From a virus, in the IMG/VR virus record IMGVR_UViG_3300020187_000130, positions 1 through 31,388 of that record: a DNA stretch of 31,388 nucleotides; one strand, 5' to 3'. Shown piece by piece: positions 15,336-22,947 of this stretch. Made by a program: the position numbers and the translations under genes. Position 1 is the first letter of the stretch, and each line of letters begins with the position of its first letter. The notes below the pieces were generated by a model that searched no databases, was not told the DNA's origin, and saw nothing but the letters and a program-made list of their open reading frames with translations.

Positions 15336-17042
15336 CTAAAAATTTATCAATGCTTTTATTGTTTCGACTTGATCTTCTGATCTAGCGATACTAGTTCTAT
15401 TTTCTATGTAAATTACTTCGCCAAATGCAGTACTTATTTCTGGTTCAGTAACACTATTTATAGCAGGCAAAGCATCGGCTGCCGCTACTGTTTTATTATA
15501 TAATGTACTAGAAGCAGTTATTGTATGTAGTATAGGTTGCAAAAATATGTCATAAGTTGCTGGCGATGCAGTTGTAGTTACTTTTTGTATTACTCTAAAT
15601 TCACCACCACCATCAGTAGTGATAATATCATCTAAATTATAATCTGTAGGATCATTAACATTCACGATGAAAGAGGCAGTACCTGTTACTGGACCATCAG
15701 ATGTTCTGTATATCGCAGTCTCTCCGTAATTATATATATTTTTTACTAATCCTATTTGTCTAAAGTCATTATCTAATATAAGATCACGGTTATCGTTGTC
15801 AGAAAGAGATACAACTACCGCTATTGTAGTGCTAAAAAATTCTTTAACAGGATTGTTTCCATGTCCTTTCAGAGGCGATAATATAGCTCTAGCAGACGCT
15901 TTGTTGGCAGAATCTTCCTCTTCAGTAAAATATTCTACGCCGGCTGAATTTACAAATTTAATATCTGCAAAAGTGTAACCAGAGCCAACATTAGACATGG
16001 TTATTGATGTAATTAATCCAGTACCAGCAGCTACAGTCACTGTTGCTGTTGCTTCTATCTGGCCGTCGCCAACTACACTTACGAAGGTATCTCCGACTAC
16101 ATAATCTCTTCCACCAGAAGCAATGACTATTCTTTCAATCGTTCCTTCGATTGCAGCATCTTCTATTGTTGCTTGTAATACAATTTCGTTGTCTGTGTCT
16201 CCAAGAGAAACAGTGCCTTCAGCTTTATCTGCATCTGGATGTCCTGCTGCAATAAACTCAACAAATGCATAAGAATATCCAGAACCTACACTAGTAAGAG
16301 TCACGCTTGCAACCGATAGTCCATCGGCTGACATTACAGCAGTTCCTTCTGCTCCGACTCCATCTCCCTGTATTACCACTGTGGGAATAGATGAATATCC
16401 AGTGCCGCCTGAAGTAATATTAATAGAATCTATTTCTGCGTTTATGTCACCATAATATGGATTGTCTATAGTTATTTTTCTGACAGGAATATATGAAGCA
16501 TCTAAAAATTTGTTTTGGTCAGAAGAAGAAACTTGAAACATAAATTTCCACTTGTATCCGTCAATAGAACTTTGATATATGTCAGTCGTAGTGTGAACAG
16601 GTTTATCAGTACTTTTAACACCGCCATTATTATCTATACATTTATACACTCTAAAATCATCTGTCATTACATAAAAGGTAGCGTCTGATAATGTAGTAGC
16701 GCCAGATGCAGCGGGATTCGTTGTAGAATAATCATCATCATACGAATCGTATATTGTTTCTCCTGTACTATCCCAATCTCTCCTTGTTATCAAATTACAA
16801 GAATCCGCAACTGTGATTGGTTGAGTAAATAATATATTATTTCTAAACTGTTTCAGATATTTTTCAGAGTCATATGGAACTTCTGGAGTCTCTTCATCTG
16901 CCCATGCAGTTGTCCTGCCAAAGGCAAAATGGTAGTAGTCGAATAACTTATTATTGTCATCGTCTACTACATTTTTTATTTCTCTGAGAAAGGATCTTGC
17001 TAATTCGACCCTAGCCAGTTTAGAAAGTAATATTGTTGCCAC
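15336..17042 (-). CDS. 8: baseplate wedge protein gp8 with an inserted repeat domain
   Basis: This protein has 568 residues against about 334 in T4. The first 200 residues match the gp8 pattern: F-G-R-T-T-A-W at 41-47 (T4 F-G-R-S-E-P-W), R-R-D-W at 87-90, V-Y-K-C-I-D at 132-137, and D-G-Y-K-W-K-F-M-F at 161-169. The C-terminus, G-E-V-I-Y-I-E-N-R at 541-549 and D-Q-V-E-T-I, parallels T4 G-E-M-I-Y-M-E-N-R and D-Q-T-E-E-I. Between them, at about 203-390, is an insertion of G-G-T-G-Y-S-S-I-P / G-S-G-Y-type units not present in T4 gp8, which accounts for the extra length. gp8 joins wedge proteins in the baseplate. It is followed nine bases on by the giant virion protein gene. Confidence 0.85.
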   Translation of the reverse strand: MATILLSKLARVELARSFLREIKNVVDDDNNKLFDYYHFAFGRTTAWADEETPEVPYDSEKYLKQFRNNILFTQPITVADSCNLITRRDWDSTGETIYDSYDDDYSTTNPAASGATTLSDATFYVMTDDFRVYKCIDNNGGVKSTDKPVHTTTDIYQSSIDGYKWKFMFQVSSSDQNKFLDASYIPVRKITIDNPYYGDINAEIDSINITSGGTGYSSIPTVVIQGDGVGAEGTAVMSADGLSVASVTLTSVGSGYSYAFVEFIAAGHPDADKAEGTVSLGDTDNEIVLQATIEDAAIEGTIERIVIASGGRDYVVGDTFVSVVGDGQIEATATVTVAAGTGLITSITMSNVGSGYTFADIKFVNSAGVEYFTEEEDSANKASARAILSPLKGHGNNPVKEFFSTTIAVVVSLSDNDNRDLILDNDFRQIGLVKNIYNYGETAIYRTSDGPVTGTASFIVNVNDPTDYNLDDIITTDGGGEFRVIQKVTTTASPATYDIFLQPILHTITASSTLYNKTVAAADALPAINSVTEPEISTAFGEVIYIENRTSIARSEDQVETIKALINF

Positions 17043-17054
17043 TAGTTTTACCTA

Positions 17055-17498
17055 TTAAGAGATTGTAACGGTCCACGTAACTGTCATAGTATCTGCTGCA
17101 CCCTTATTGATTACTGGAAACACTGTACGGCATAGCATAGTGCCAGCAGATGAAGCATTTAGAATAGCAGCTTCTGTTAGCGCAGCCGTTGCAACGCCTG
17201 CACCGTAAGATGCAACATAAGCAACACTGTTATCAGTGACAGTAGTAGTAGTGAGAGTAACACGAGCCGACTCTGTTCCGAGTGCTGTGTCTCCTGCAGC
17301 AGCAGCAGTTGTGTCTGTACCTACTGCCATGTGAGACATTGCTGTATCAGTCGTATCTTTCATTCTTGAAGCAATGTAATCAAGTCCTGTATCTACTACT
17401 AAATTAGAAACAGTAAAGTCTTGTTTGACTTTTCCATTTACATCGCTTATTACAATATTGACTTTACCAGTCGCTTTTGTATTGTCTTTCTTGATCAT
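17055..17498 (-). CDS. small virion protein of the M-A-V-G-T-x-T-T-A-A type
   Basis: This is a 147-residue protein. It contains the motif L-V-V-D-T-G-L-D-Y-I-A-S-R-M near 32-45, then M-S-H-M-A-V-G-T-D-T-T-A-A, D-T-A-L-G-T-E and A-R-V-T-L at about 54-82. This motif set occurs in small structural or fibre-associated proteins in many tailed phages. The C-terminus is a beta-rich T-M-T-V-T-W-T-V-T-I-S. It lies between gp7 and gp8 and was probably acquired or retained as a peripheral baseplate or fibre protein; exact role unknown. A good ribosome binding site (CGGAG) lies nine bases before the ATG. Confidence 0.65.
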   Translation of the reverse strand: MIKKDNTKATGKVNIVISDVNGKVKQDFTVSNLVVDTGLDYIASRMKDTTDTAMSHMAVGTDTTAAAAGDTALGTESARVTLTTTTVTDNSVAYVASYGAGVATAALTEAAILNASSAGTMLCRTVFPVINKGAADTMTVTWTVTIS

Positions 17499-17516
17499 TT
17501 TATTTCTCCGTATTTT

Positions 17517-19964
17517 TTAAAGATTGCGAGACTCACCAACGTAGTCTTCGCCGAAGTACGTAGGAGCATAGTTTGAAATTGATAGTACACCAGAAGCTGA
17601 TGCGCTAACAGACTCAGTTTTAATTAGTGATAAAGTTTTTACAACTTGTTGACTTACCACAAGGGTTTCTAGTATATCTTTAGATGTATTTATAACACGT
17701 TCAAACACTTCTGTAGTACTTATTAATTCATCAATTGACTTTTCTACTGCTTTGCTCATACCAGAACCAATATAGTATAATGGTACATATCCAGCTTCTA
17801 CATACTCTTGATCATAATCATCAGAAATTGAAACTGTATCAGATATAGGTAAGCCCAAGTCCATCAGATACGTTAATACATCTATAGTTGACACAGCGTC
17901 TGATTCTAATCTAGAAACTCCGGCAGAGAAAATTTCACTTGCAAGTGTAGTATCTGCATGCGATCTATTGTATTGCAATGCAGGAGAGAAAGTATCTATT
18001 GGCGTAGCAGTGTCAATTAAAACTTTTTCTACAAACTTACTTATACCTGCACCGGTATAGTTTAATGGTAAGTAGTCACTCACTACATAATCTTGTATGT
18101 AATCGTCACTTATAACAGAAACGTCTACAATATTTTTACCTATTGTAAAGAATTCGCTGTCACTGTTAGTGGTAACATCATTAAAATCTCTGTACCATTG
18201 AACTACTCGTGTAAATACTTCTGTTCCAGTTACATAATCTTGCAACTCGAAAGTATGAATGTGAAGACCTTCTGAGAATATATTAAAGAATCCCCCCAGT
18301 GCTATATTATTGGAGATAATTAAATCACCAAAAACTTCTAGACCTGCAGGATGCATCAAATCTTTATATCTTTTTTTCCATTCAGTTTCAGCTAATCCTG
18401 TTTTTATTATATAGGAATAACTTTGATATCTGTAGTTATCTTGTATTCTATTAACATTAGATAACTTGCCTCTATCGTCTTTAAATTTTCCTTGTTCTCT
18501 GAATAGATAACCTGTATTTAAAGTTATTACTACAGTCTCTCTTATTCTAGATCCTATAGTTATGTTGAATTGAGATTTTGTGTATCGTCTACCTGGATTA
18601 ATTATAGACCAAGAAGAAGGAGAATTTTTTGCGTCTAACGCATCAATTCTTATTATTGCATTTTGTGAAGTTTGTCCAACTTCGTCTTCGTTCAAGTTTG
18701 TATAAATTTGACCAGTAATGAATCCCGCATTTGACCCTGAATAAGTTCCAGTCGTTACAGACACGATTATTCTGTCAATATATGCTTTTACATTCGACTC
18801 TGCAAGAGATCCACCACGTTCTACAATAAATGTTCTAACAGAATCGGTATTAAAAGTAACAACAGAACTTCCAGTATATCCAGTACCTCCTTTAGTAACA
18901 ACTATAGAAGTTATTACTCCATTACTGACAACCGCTCTACATTCAACACCAGTGCCACCAGAAATCTCAATAACTGGAGCTGCAATATAACCTAAGCCTC
19001 CGTTAGTAACAGTTATTGATGTAATTACACCAGAACTAACTACAACTTCAGCAGTAGCATCTGCTCCTGGTCCTGGAATTTCTGTTATACCCTCTGGTAA
19101 TTTTATAGCTACTTCATAAATTTGAGGCAAAGTATGAGCTATTTTTGAAACTCTGGGAATTGTTATCGGAATAGTTCTTGCAAATGTCACCGATCCAATA
19201 GTCTCATAATATATTATATCAGCTAAGGTGCCGTTTAAGTTTGAAACTTCATAATTATCATAGCCCGCAGACGCCCTAACAGAAGTTTCTTCTGTCCAAA
19301 CTCCATCGGATGCTCTGAGTATATCTCTACTAGGATAATATACGTCAACTTCTTCGTTGTATATTAGCTTGAAGTAAGCCTTAATGGATCGTTCTGATCC
19401 TTTTGACTCGTATATTTTTTTTATGTTTTTTAATAAATTTTTTCTATCTGCAAGAAGAATTTGAGGAAAATCGTTGGCAAGCTCAATGGCTCTTTTGTCA
19501 AGTTCGGCGGCTTCTAAATCATCAATATCTGAATATTTTTTATTAAGCAATAAATTTATAGGGTTGCCAGCAGAATCCATGTATTCATAATATTTTTCAA
19601 TGAATTGTATGAATTTTGAATAGTCATCTCTTATAAATTCTGGTAACGTGTACTTAATACTAGTAGAAGTTTTCTCATCATATATAGTAGGATTTCCAGT
19701 TGCGAACCCCAGAGTCGCTTCCAATACAGCGCCAGATCCAGTTAAGCCAGTAACTGTTATTGTGGGCGCAGATGTATAATTTTCACCTATGTTTGTTAAT
19801 TGTACTGTATGGATTACTCCATCTAGTACATCAACAGTAGCAGTTGCGCCAGTTCCTCCCCCACCTGAAATAGTTATAGTAACAGGAGAGGAGTAGCCAG
19901 AGCCCCCATTAGTAATTTCTATGCTTGCTACATACTTGAGAAAATCTGGAATTTGATTAGACAT
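17517..19964 (-). CDS. 7: baseplate wedge protein gp7 (reduced N-terminus, repeat-rich)
   Basis: This protein has 815 residues against 1032 in T4. The match to T4 gp7 lies in the middle and C-terminal core: K-I-Y-E-S-K-G-S-E-R-S-I-K-A-Y-F-K-L-I-Y at 183-202 with N-E-E-V-D-V following (T4 has S-T-K-G-I-E-A-S-Y-K-F-L-F and Y-N-E-E-V-E-I), and Y-S-Y-I-I-K-T at 516-522 followed by H-P-A-G-L-E-V-F-G (T4 S-Y-Y-V-M-K-I and H-P-V-G-F-G-F-I-A). The beta-propeller-like T4 N-terminus is absent. Instead, G-G-S-G-Y-type repeats occur at about 12-85 and 305-375. The C-terminal tail holds two internal repeats of D-D-Y-x-Q-x-Y-V. gp7 organises the wedge with gp10, gp8, gp6 and gp53. Its start overlaps the gp6 stop (TAATG). 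Confidence 0.75.
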   Translation of the reverse strand: MSNQIPDFLKYVASIEITNGGSGYSSPVTITISGGGGTGATATVDVLDGVIHTVQLTNIGENYTSAPTITVTGLTGSGAVLEATLGFATGNPTIYDEKTSTSIKYTLPEFIRDDYSKFIQFIEKYYEYMDSAGNPINLLLNKKYSDIDDLEAAELDKRAIELANDFPQILLADRKNLLKNIKKIYESKGSERSIKAYFKLIYNEEVDVYYPSRDILRASDGVWTEETSVRASAGYDNYEVSNLNGTLADIIYYETIGSVTFARTIPITIPRVSKIAHTLPQIYEVAIKLPEGITEIPGPGADATAEVVVSSGVITSITVTNGGLGYIAAPVIEISGGTGVECRAVVSNGVITSIVVTKGGTGYTGSSVVTFNTDSVRTFIVERGGSLAESNVKAYIDRIIVSVTTGTYSGSNAGFITGQIYTNLNEDEVGQTSQNAIIRIDALDAKNSPSSWSIINPGRRYTKSQFNITIGSRIRETVVITLNTGYLFREQGKFKDDRGKLSNVNRIQDNYRYQSYSYIIKTGLAETEWKKRYKDLMHPAGLEVFGDLIISNNIALGGFFNIFSEGLHIHTFELQDYVTGTEVFTRVVQWYRDFNDVTTNSDSEFFTIGKNIVDVSVISDDYIQDYVVSDYLPLNYTGAGISKFVEKVLIDTATPIDTFSPALQYNRSHADTTLASEIFSAGVSRLESDAVSTIDVLTYLMDLGLPISDTVSISDDYDQEYVEAGYVPLYYIGSGMSKAVEKSIDELISTTEVFERVINTSKDILETLVVSQQVVKTLSLIKTESVSASASGVLSISNYAPTYFGEDYVGESRNL
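17687..17694 (-). promoter_or_regulatory. candidate internal late promoter TATAAATA
   Basis: The octamer on the minus strand reads GTGTTATAAATAC, matching the TGT-TATAAATA context of the intergenic copies. It lies inside the gp7 gene, 189 bases upstream of the start at 17498, so it could drive the small virion protein and downstream genes. Position within coding sequence lowers confidence. Confidence 0.35.
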
Positions 19965-21877
19965 TAATAACCTGCGACTTCTGTTGTTGCTATTATTTCA
20001 ATTCCTTTTCTTTCACCTGTAATACTATTAAGAGAACTTCGATTCAAAGTTAGTATAGTATTTTTCGCTGGTTTTGCAACAACTGCTCCAGTAGAAACAT
20101 CAGACTGTCTAGTTAAAGTACTTGTAGAAATATCTTTAACATCAGCATGTGGACTGGTTTTAATTTTAAGCGTAGTCTCAGTGCCAAACAATGAAACAAT
20201 TTTCATTGCATTCAACGTAAGTTTTCCTGTATCGTAGTCTATTGTTCCTACACTCTGTATTTTTTTGTTATTTACATCTACTACATTCACAGTTCCAAAT
20301 CCACTGTAAGCTGGAGATACTACATCAGCGTTAGGAACATCTTGTAGTTTAACTTGATAATTTCTGCCGGCTACGTCCAATGTAAACCATGTGCTGTGAA
20401 GTTCTCTTGGCTGAATCTTACTATTAAAAGTAAAACTATAGTTTGCAAATATTCCTAGGTCAGTAAGAAGTCTTTTTTGTAAACTTGGAGATACATTCAC
20501 TGACAATATAGAAGAAGATACTGCTTTAACTACATTATGTATACGAGAATAGTAAAAATTCTTGTTTAGTTGATTCAAGTCAGTAGAAAAATAATTTATG
20601 ATAGCTGAATTAGCTGCTTCTGTCAGTTCGCCTGAAGATAGACTCGTAGTAGATGAATCATATGCTATGCCAACTTTTAGTCCTATATAGGTGTATTCAG
20701 GATCAACAAATTCTGGTAAAACTGCAACAGGGGCTCTGGGTTGAATTATACTAGTTTCAATTGTATTTTTAATATCATCAGTTATGATTTGGCCTTCAAC
20801 CGGATCCAGAGAAATAAACACTTTGCCATATATAGGTGGATCATTGTTTTCTCCTCCCCACACTGAACAAGATTGTATATTAGGATTTGATGCCAATATG
20901 AGACTACGATAATCTGTAGAAGATACTGCCCGTTCTCTTGTTTGATTGAATATTGGTGCTGTTTTTCTGATACTGTCTATGCTTTCCTTTTCAGCACCAC
21001 CAGAAGCGATAACGGTATTTGAACTATCAAAAGATTTTATCTCATCAGTTCCACCCGTCAGTGTAGCAGCTATTGTAAATGTTTTTGCTTTATTCGCCGC
21101 CGAGCCAGATGTAACGAGATAATCAATTAATACAATGTTATCGGTGCTTAATTTTTTACCAAATACGTCATCCCCAAATCGAATAATATATTTACCATCA
21201 ACACCTTCCTCTATAAAGTATGCAGCAGTAGTACTCTTCAAATCCAATACGCCAGTGCTTAATTTATAAGATTCAATAGTCGCATCAGTGCCAGATTTTT
21301 GAACACGCACCCGCAATGTAGTGGTGTCTATATTCATATTTGGAATTGTCAATGGACCAGAACGATTATTCGTGTCGATGATAAATCGATTTGTAACACG
21401 AGTACCTTCTTTAATTGCTAGATTATTGAAAACAAACTTATCTACTCCATTTACTGTTTGTAGAGTAGCAGTAGTATCGGTACTTGGATAAAAAGTAAAA
21501 CTAGCCGAGTCGAGAGCAGAAGTAAATGCAATATTTCTTGATAGAGTAAAGTTTATATCAGTATTTGATGCCGATGGAGTAATAGACAGATCAACATATG
21601 CAGTGGCCGATCTTCTCGATCTTGGAGTGTAGCCCAAACTTTTTGCTATAGACACAACAGAACTTCGCTTAATTGCCGAATCTAAAAAGGATTCATTTGC
21701 CAACATATGAGCAAGAACTGCATTGTAGTGAGTATTATATGATAGGGTATCTAACAATACAGAAAGGGCAGAACCTTCAAAATCGTAGTCACTAAACTCG
21801 CCTGATTCTATCAAAAACGATTTTAACGACTGCTTGATATTATCGAAGTCTAATTCTGATACATTAAGTTGTGCCAT
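19964..21877 (-). CDS. 6: baseplate wedge protein gp6
   Basis: This 637-residue protein is close in length to T4 gp6 (660). The N-terminus carries the gp6/Baseplate_J signature F-E-G-S-A-L-S-V-L-L-D-T-L-S-Y-N-T-H-Y-N at about 54-73, followed by N-E-S-F-L-D-S-A and a Ser/Ala-rich linker to beta domains. I-R-F-G-D-D-V-F-G-K near residue 229 and S-S-T-D-Y-R-S-L-I near 312 are typical of the ring-forming core. gp6 dimers form the inner ring that joins wedges round the hub and triggers sheath contraction. It is followed by gp7 with a one-base overlap and preceded by gp25 at four bases. Confidence 0.9.
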   Translation of the reverse strand: MAQLNVSELDFDNIKQSLKSFLIESGEFSDYDFEGSALSVLLDTLSYNTHYNAVLAHMLANESFLDSAIKRSSVVSIAKSLGYTPRSRRSATAYVDLSITPSASNTDINFTLSRNIAFTSALDSASFTFYPSTDTTATLQTVNGVDKFVFNNLAIKEGTRVTNRFIIDTNNRSGPLTIPNMNIDTTTLRVRVQKSGTDATIESYKLSTGVLDLKSTTAAYFIEEGVDGKYIIRFGDDVFGKKLSTDNIVLIDYLVTSGSAANKAKTFTIAATLTGGTDEIKSFDSSNTVIASGGAEKESIDSIRKTAPIFNQTRERAVSSTDYRSLILASNPNIQSCSVWGGENNDPPIYGKVFISLDPVEGQIITDDIKNTIETSIIQPRAPVAVLPEFVDPEYTYIGLKVGIAYDSSTTSLSSGELTEAANSAIINYFSTDLNQLNKNFYYSRIHNVVKAVSSSILSVNVSPSLQKRLLTDLGIFANYSFTFNSKIQPRELHSTWFTLDVAGRNYQVKLQDVPNADVVSPAYSGFGTVNVVDVNNKKIQSVGTIDYDTGKLTLNAMKIVSLFGTETTLKIKTSPHADVKDISTSTLTRQSDVSTGAVVAKPAKNTILTLNRSSLNSITGERKGIEIIATTEVAGY

Positions 21878-21881
21878 TTTT

Positions 21882-22286
21882 TTACCTTAATCTTTTTAAA
21901 TTTGCTGTAAGTGTTTGAGGGCGAGCAATACCCACAACAAAAAATGTGAGGCTAACCTTATATGAATTTTCATCCAAACTAGGAAAAACTGTCATCGTTT
22001 CTATTCTAACTCTTGGCTCATAGCTCTGTATTAAATTCTGCAAAGTTTTCGAAATAAGATTTGCAGACAGTTTGCTCATGGGTTCGAACAAAAGTCCTCT
22101 CAAATTTGCTCCTTTTTTAGGATCAAACGGCCTCTCGTAGAAGTTAGTAAGCATTAATATTCTTAAAGATTGCTTTACCGCATTCACATCTATTTTTTTT
22201 GCGACATCGCCTGTAGCAGGATTAGCAGTAAAGCTTAAATCCAAGTCTTTATAGAGTCTTGATATTTTTAATGATTCGTTTGCCAT
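21882..22286 (-). CDS. 25: baseplate wedge protein gp25
   Basis: This 134-residue protein is nearly the same length as T4 gp25 (132) and belongs to the GPW/gp25 family. Diagnostic features are the N-terminal Y-K-D-L-D-L-S-F at 12-19, K-Q-S-L-R-I-L-M-L-T-N-F-Y-E-R-P-F-D-P at about 38-56, G-A-N-L-R-G-L-L-F-E-P, and the C-terminal strand. gp25 sits in the baseplate core with gp6 and gp53 and acts as the first sheath-like layer. There is no Shine-Dalgarno stronger than GAG directly before the ATG, and a TATAAATA octamer starts only six bases upstream, so the mRNA start may be close to the start codon. Confidence 0.9.
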   Translation of the reverse strand: MANESLKISRLYKDLDLSFTANPATGDVAKKIDVNAVKQSLRILMLTNFYERPFDPKKGANLRGLLFEPMSKLSANLISKTLQNLIQSYEPRVRIETMTVFPSLDENSYKVSLTFFVVGIARPQTLTANLKRLR

Positions 22287-22291
22287 ACTCG

Positions 22292-22299
22292 TATTTATA
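22292..22299 (-). promoter_or_regulatory. late promoter TATAAATA just before gp25
   Basis: The octamer, read TGTTATAAATAC on the minus strand, fills part of the 22-base gap between the stop of the gene at 22309 and the gp25 ATG at 22286. It ends six bases before the ATG. A 7-bp inverted repeat overlaps it. Confidence 0.5.
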
Positions 22300-22314
22300 A
22301 CAGTTTTGTTATAA
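22295..22314. repeat. 7-bp inverted repeat overlapping the gp25 late promoter
   Basis: TTATAAC at 22295-22301 and GTTATAA at 22308-22314 are perfect inverted copies with a six-base loop. One arm contains part of the TATAAATA box; the other contains the stop codon of the upstream gene. The stem is AT-rich; there is no U run, so it is not an intrinsic terminator. Confidence 0.5.
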
Positions 22315-22938
22315 TCCTATAGAATCTGGTATATTAACATTAATAAAAGATTTGCCCTTTGCTTGTTTGACTGCATCAATTCTATATACAAAATCTTTTA
22401 CTTCTGGTATCTGTATGCCTAATAAATCAGCAATAGCACTCTTTTTTGGAGTAGTGATTGGAGTACCTTTTAAAATGAATCCGGCGCCGTCTTCTTCAAA
22501 ATTTGGTATCTTCTGGCACAGATTGTTTAAGTCTAATGCACCAGTCTTTAACAAATTTGGAATATCATCGATTGCCACATTACCCAAATCTAACCCGCTG
22601 TATTTTGTTTTTAGATTTGACACTTCATTTTTTAAGTCATCTACCGCCAGTTTTGCTGTTAAGATGTCGGACGCAAAAGATTCTATATCAGCTTGCAATC
22701 CTTTTATTTCTTCTGGTAATTCAATCTCAGGTACATATTCTTTTAGCTTAGAAATAACTATAGACTGCAAAGCAGCGGCGTCTGTTGCAAGAAGAGCAAT
22801 TTCAATTGCGTCTTGAATAGACTGGCCCTGCGCTGCCGTTATAGGTAACTTATCGATAGCTTTATCTATCAACTCATCTTTTGTTAAAATACTGTCAGTA
22901 AGCTCTACTAACTTTTCAGTTGCTCCGCATAAACTCAT
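22309..22938 (-). CDS. virion-region protein of unknown function
   Basis: This is a 209-residue protein with no family I can name. It starts M-S-L-C-G-A-T-E-K-L-V-E-L-T-D and is mostly helical. A coiled-coil-like stretch lies at about 83-115 (I-K-G-L-Q-A-D-I-E-S-F through K-N-E-V-S-N-L-K-T-K). The C-terminal part carries G-T-P-I-T-T-P-K-K-S-A-I-A-D-L-L-G-I near 158-175. It is encoded between the gp5 spike (10 bases downstream of that start) and gp25, so a baseplate hub or assembly role is likely by position. It ends inside the late promoter/inverted repeat in front of gp25. Confidence 0.5.
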   Translation of the reverse strand: MSLCGATEKLVELTDSILTKDELIDKAIDKLPITAAQGQSIQDAIEIALLATDAAALQSIVISKLKEYVPEIELPEEIKGLQADIESFASDILTAKLAVDDLKNEVSNLKTKYSGLDLGNVAIDDIPNLLKTGALDLNNLCQKIPNFEEDGAGFILKGTPITTPKKSAIADLLGIQIPEVKDFVYRIDAVKQAKGKSFINVNIPDSIGL

Positions 22939-22947
22939 ATTTTACTC

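Noticed and set aside
15455-15462. TATAAATA octamer on the minus strand inside the gp8 gene
   Set aside because: It encodes A-I-N within a conserved coding region, lacks the TGT prefix of the intergenic copies, and about two chance copies per strand are expected at this base composition.
22352-22816. 154-codon plus-strand frame opposite the unknown protein between gp5 and gp25
   Set aside because: The frame is antisense to a well-packed operon gene with good neighbour spacing and shows no recognisable motif.
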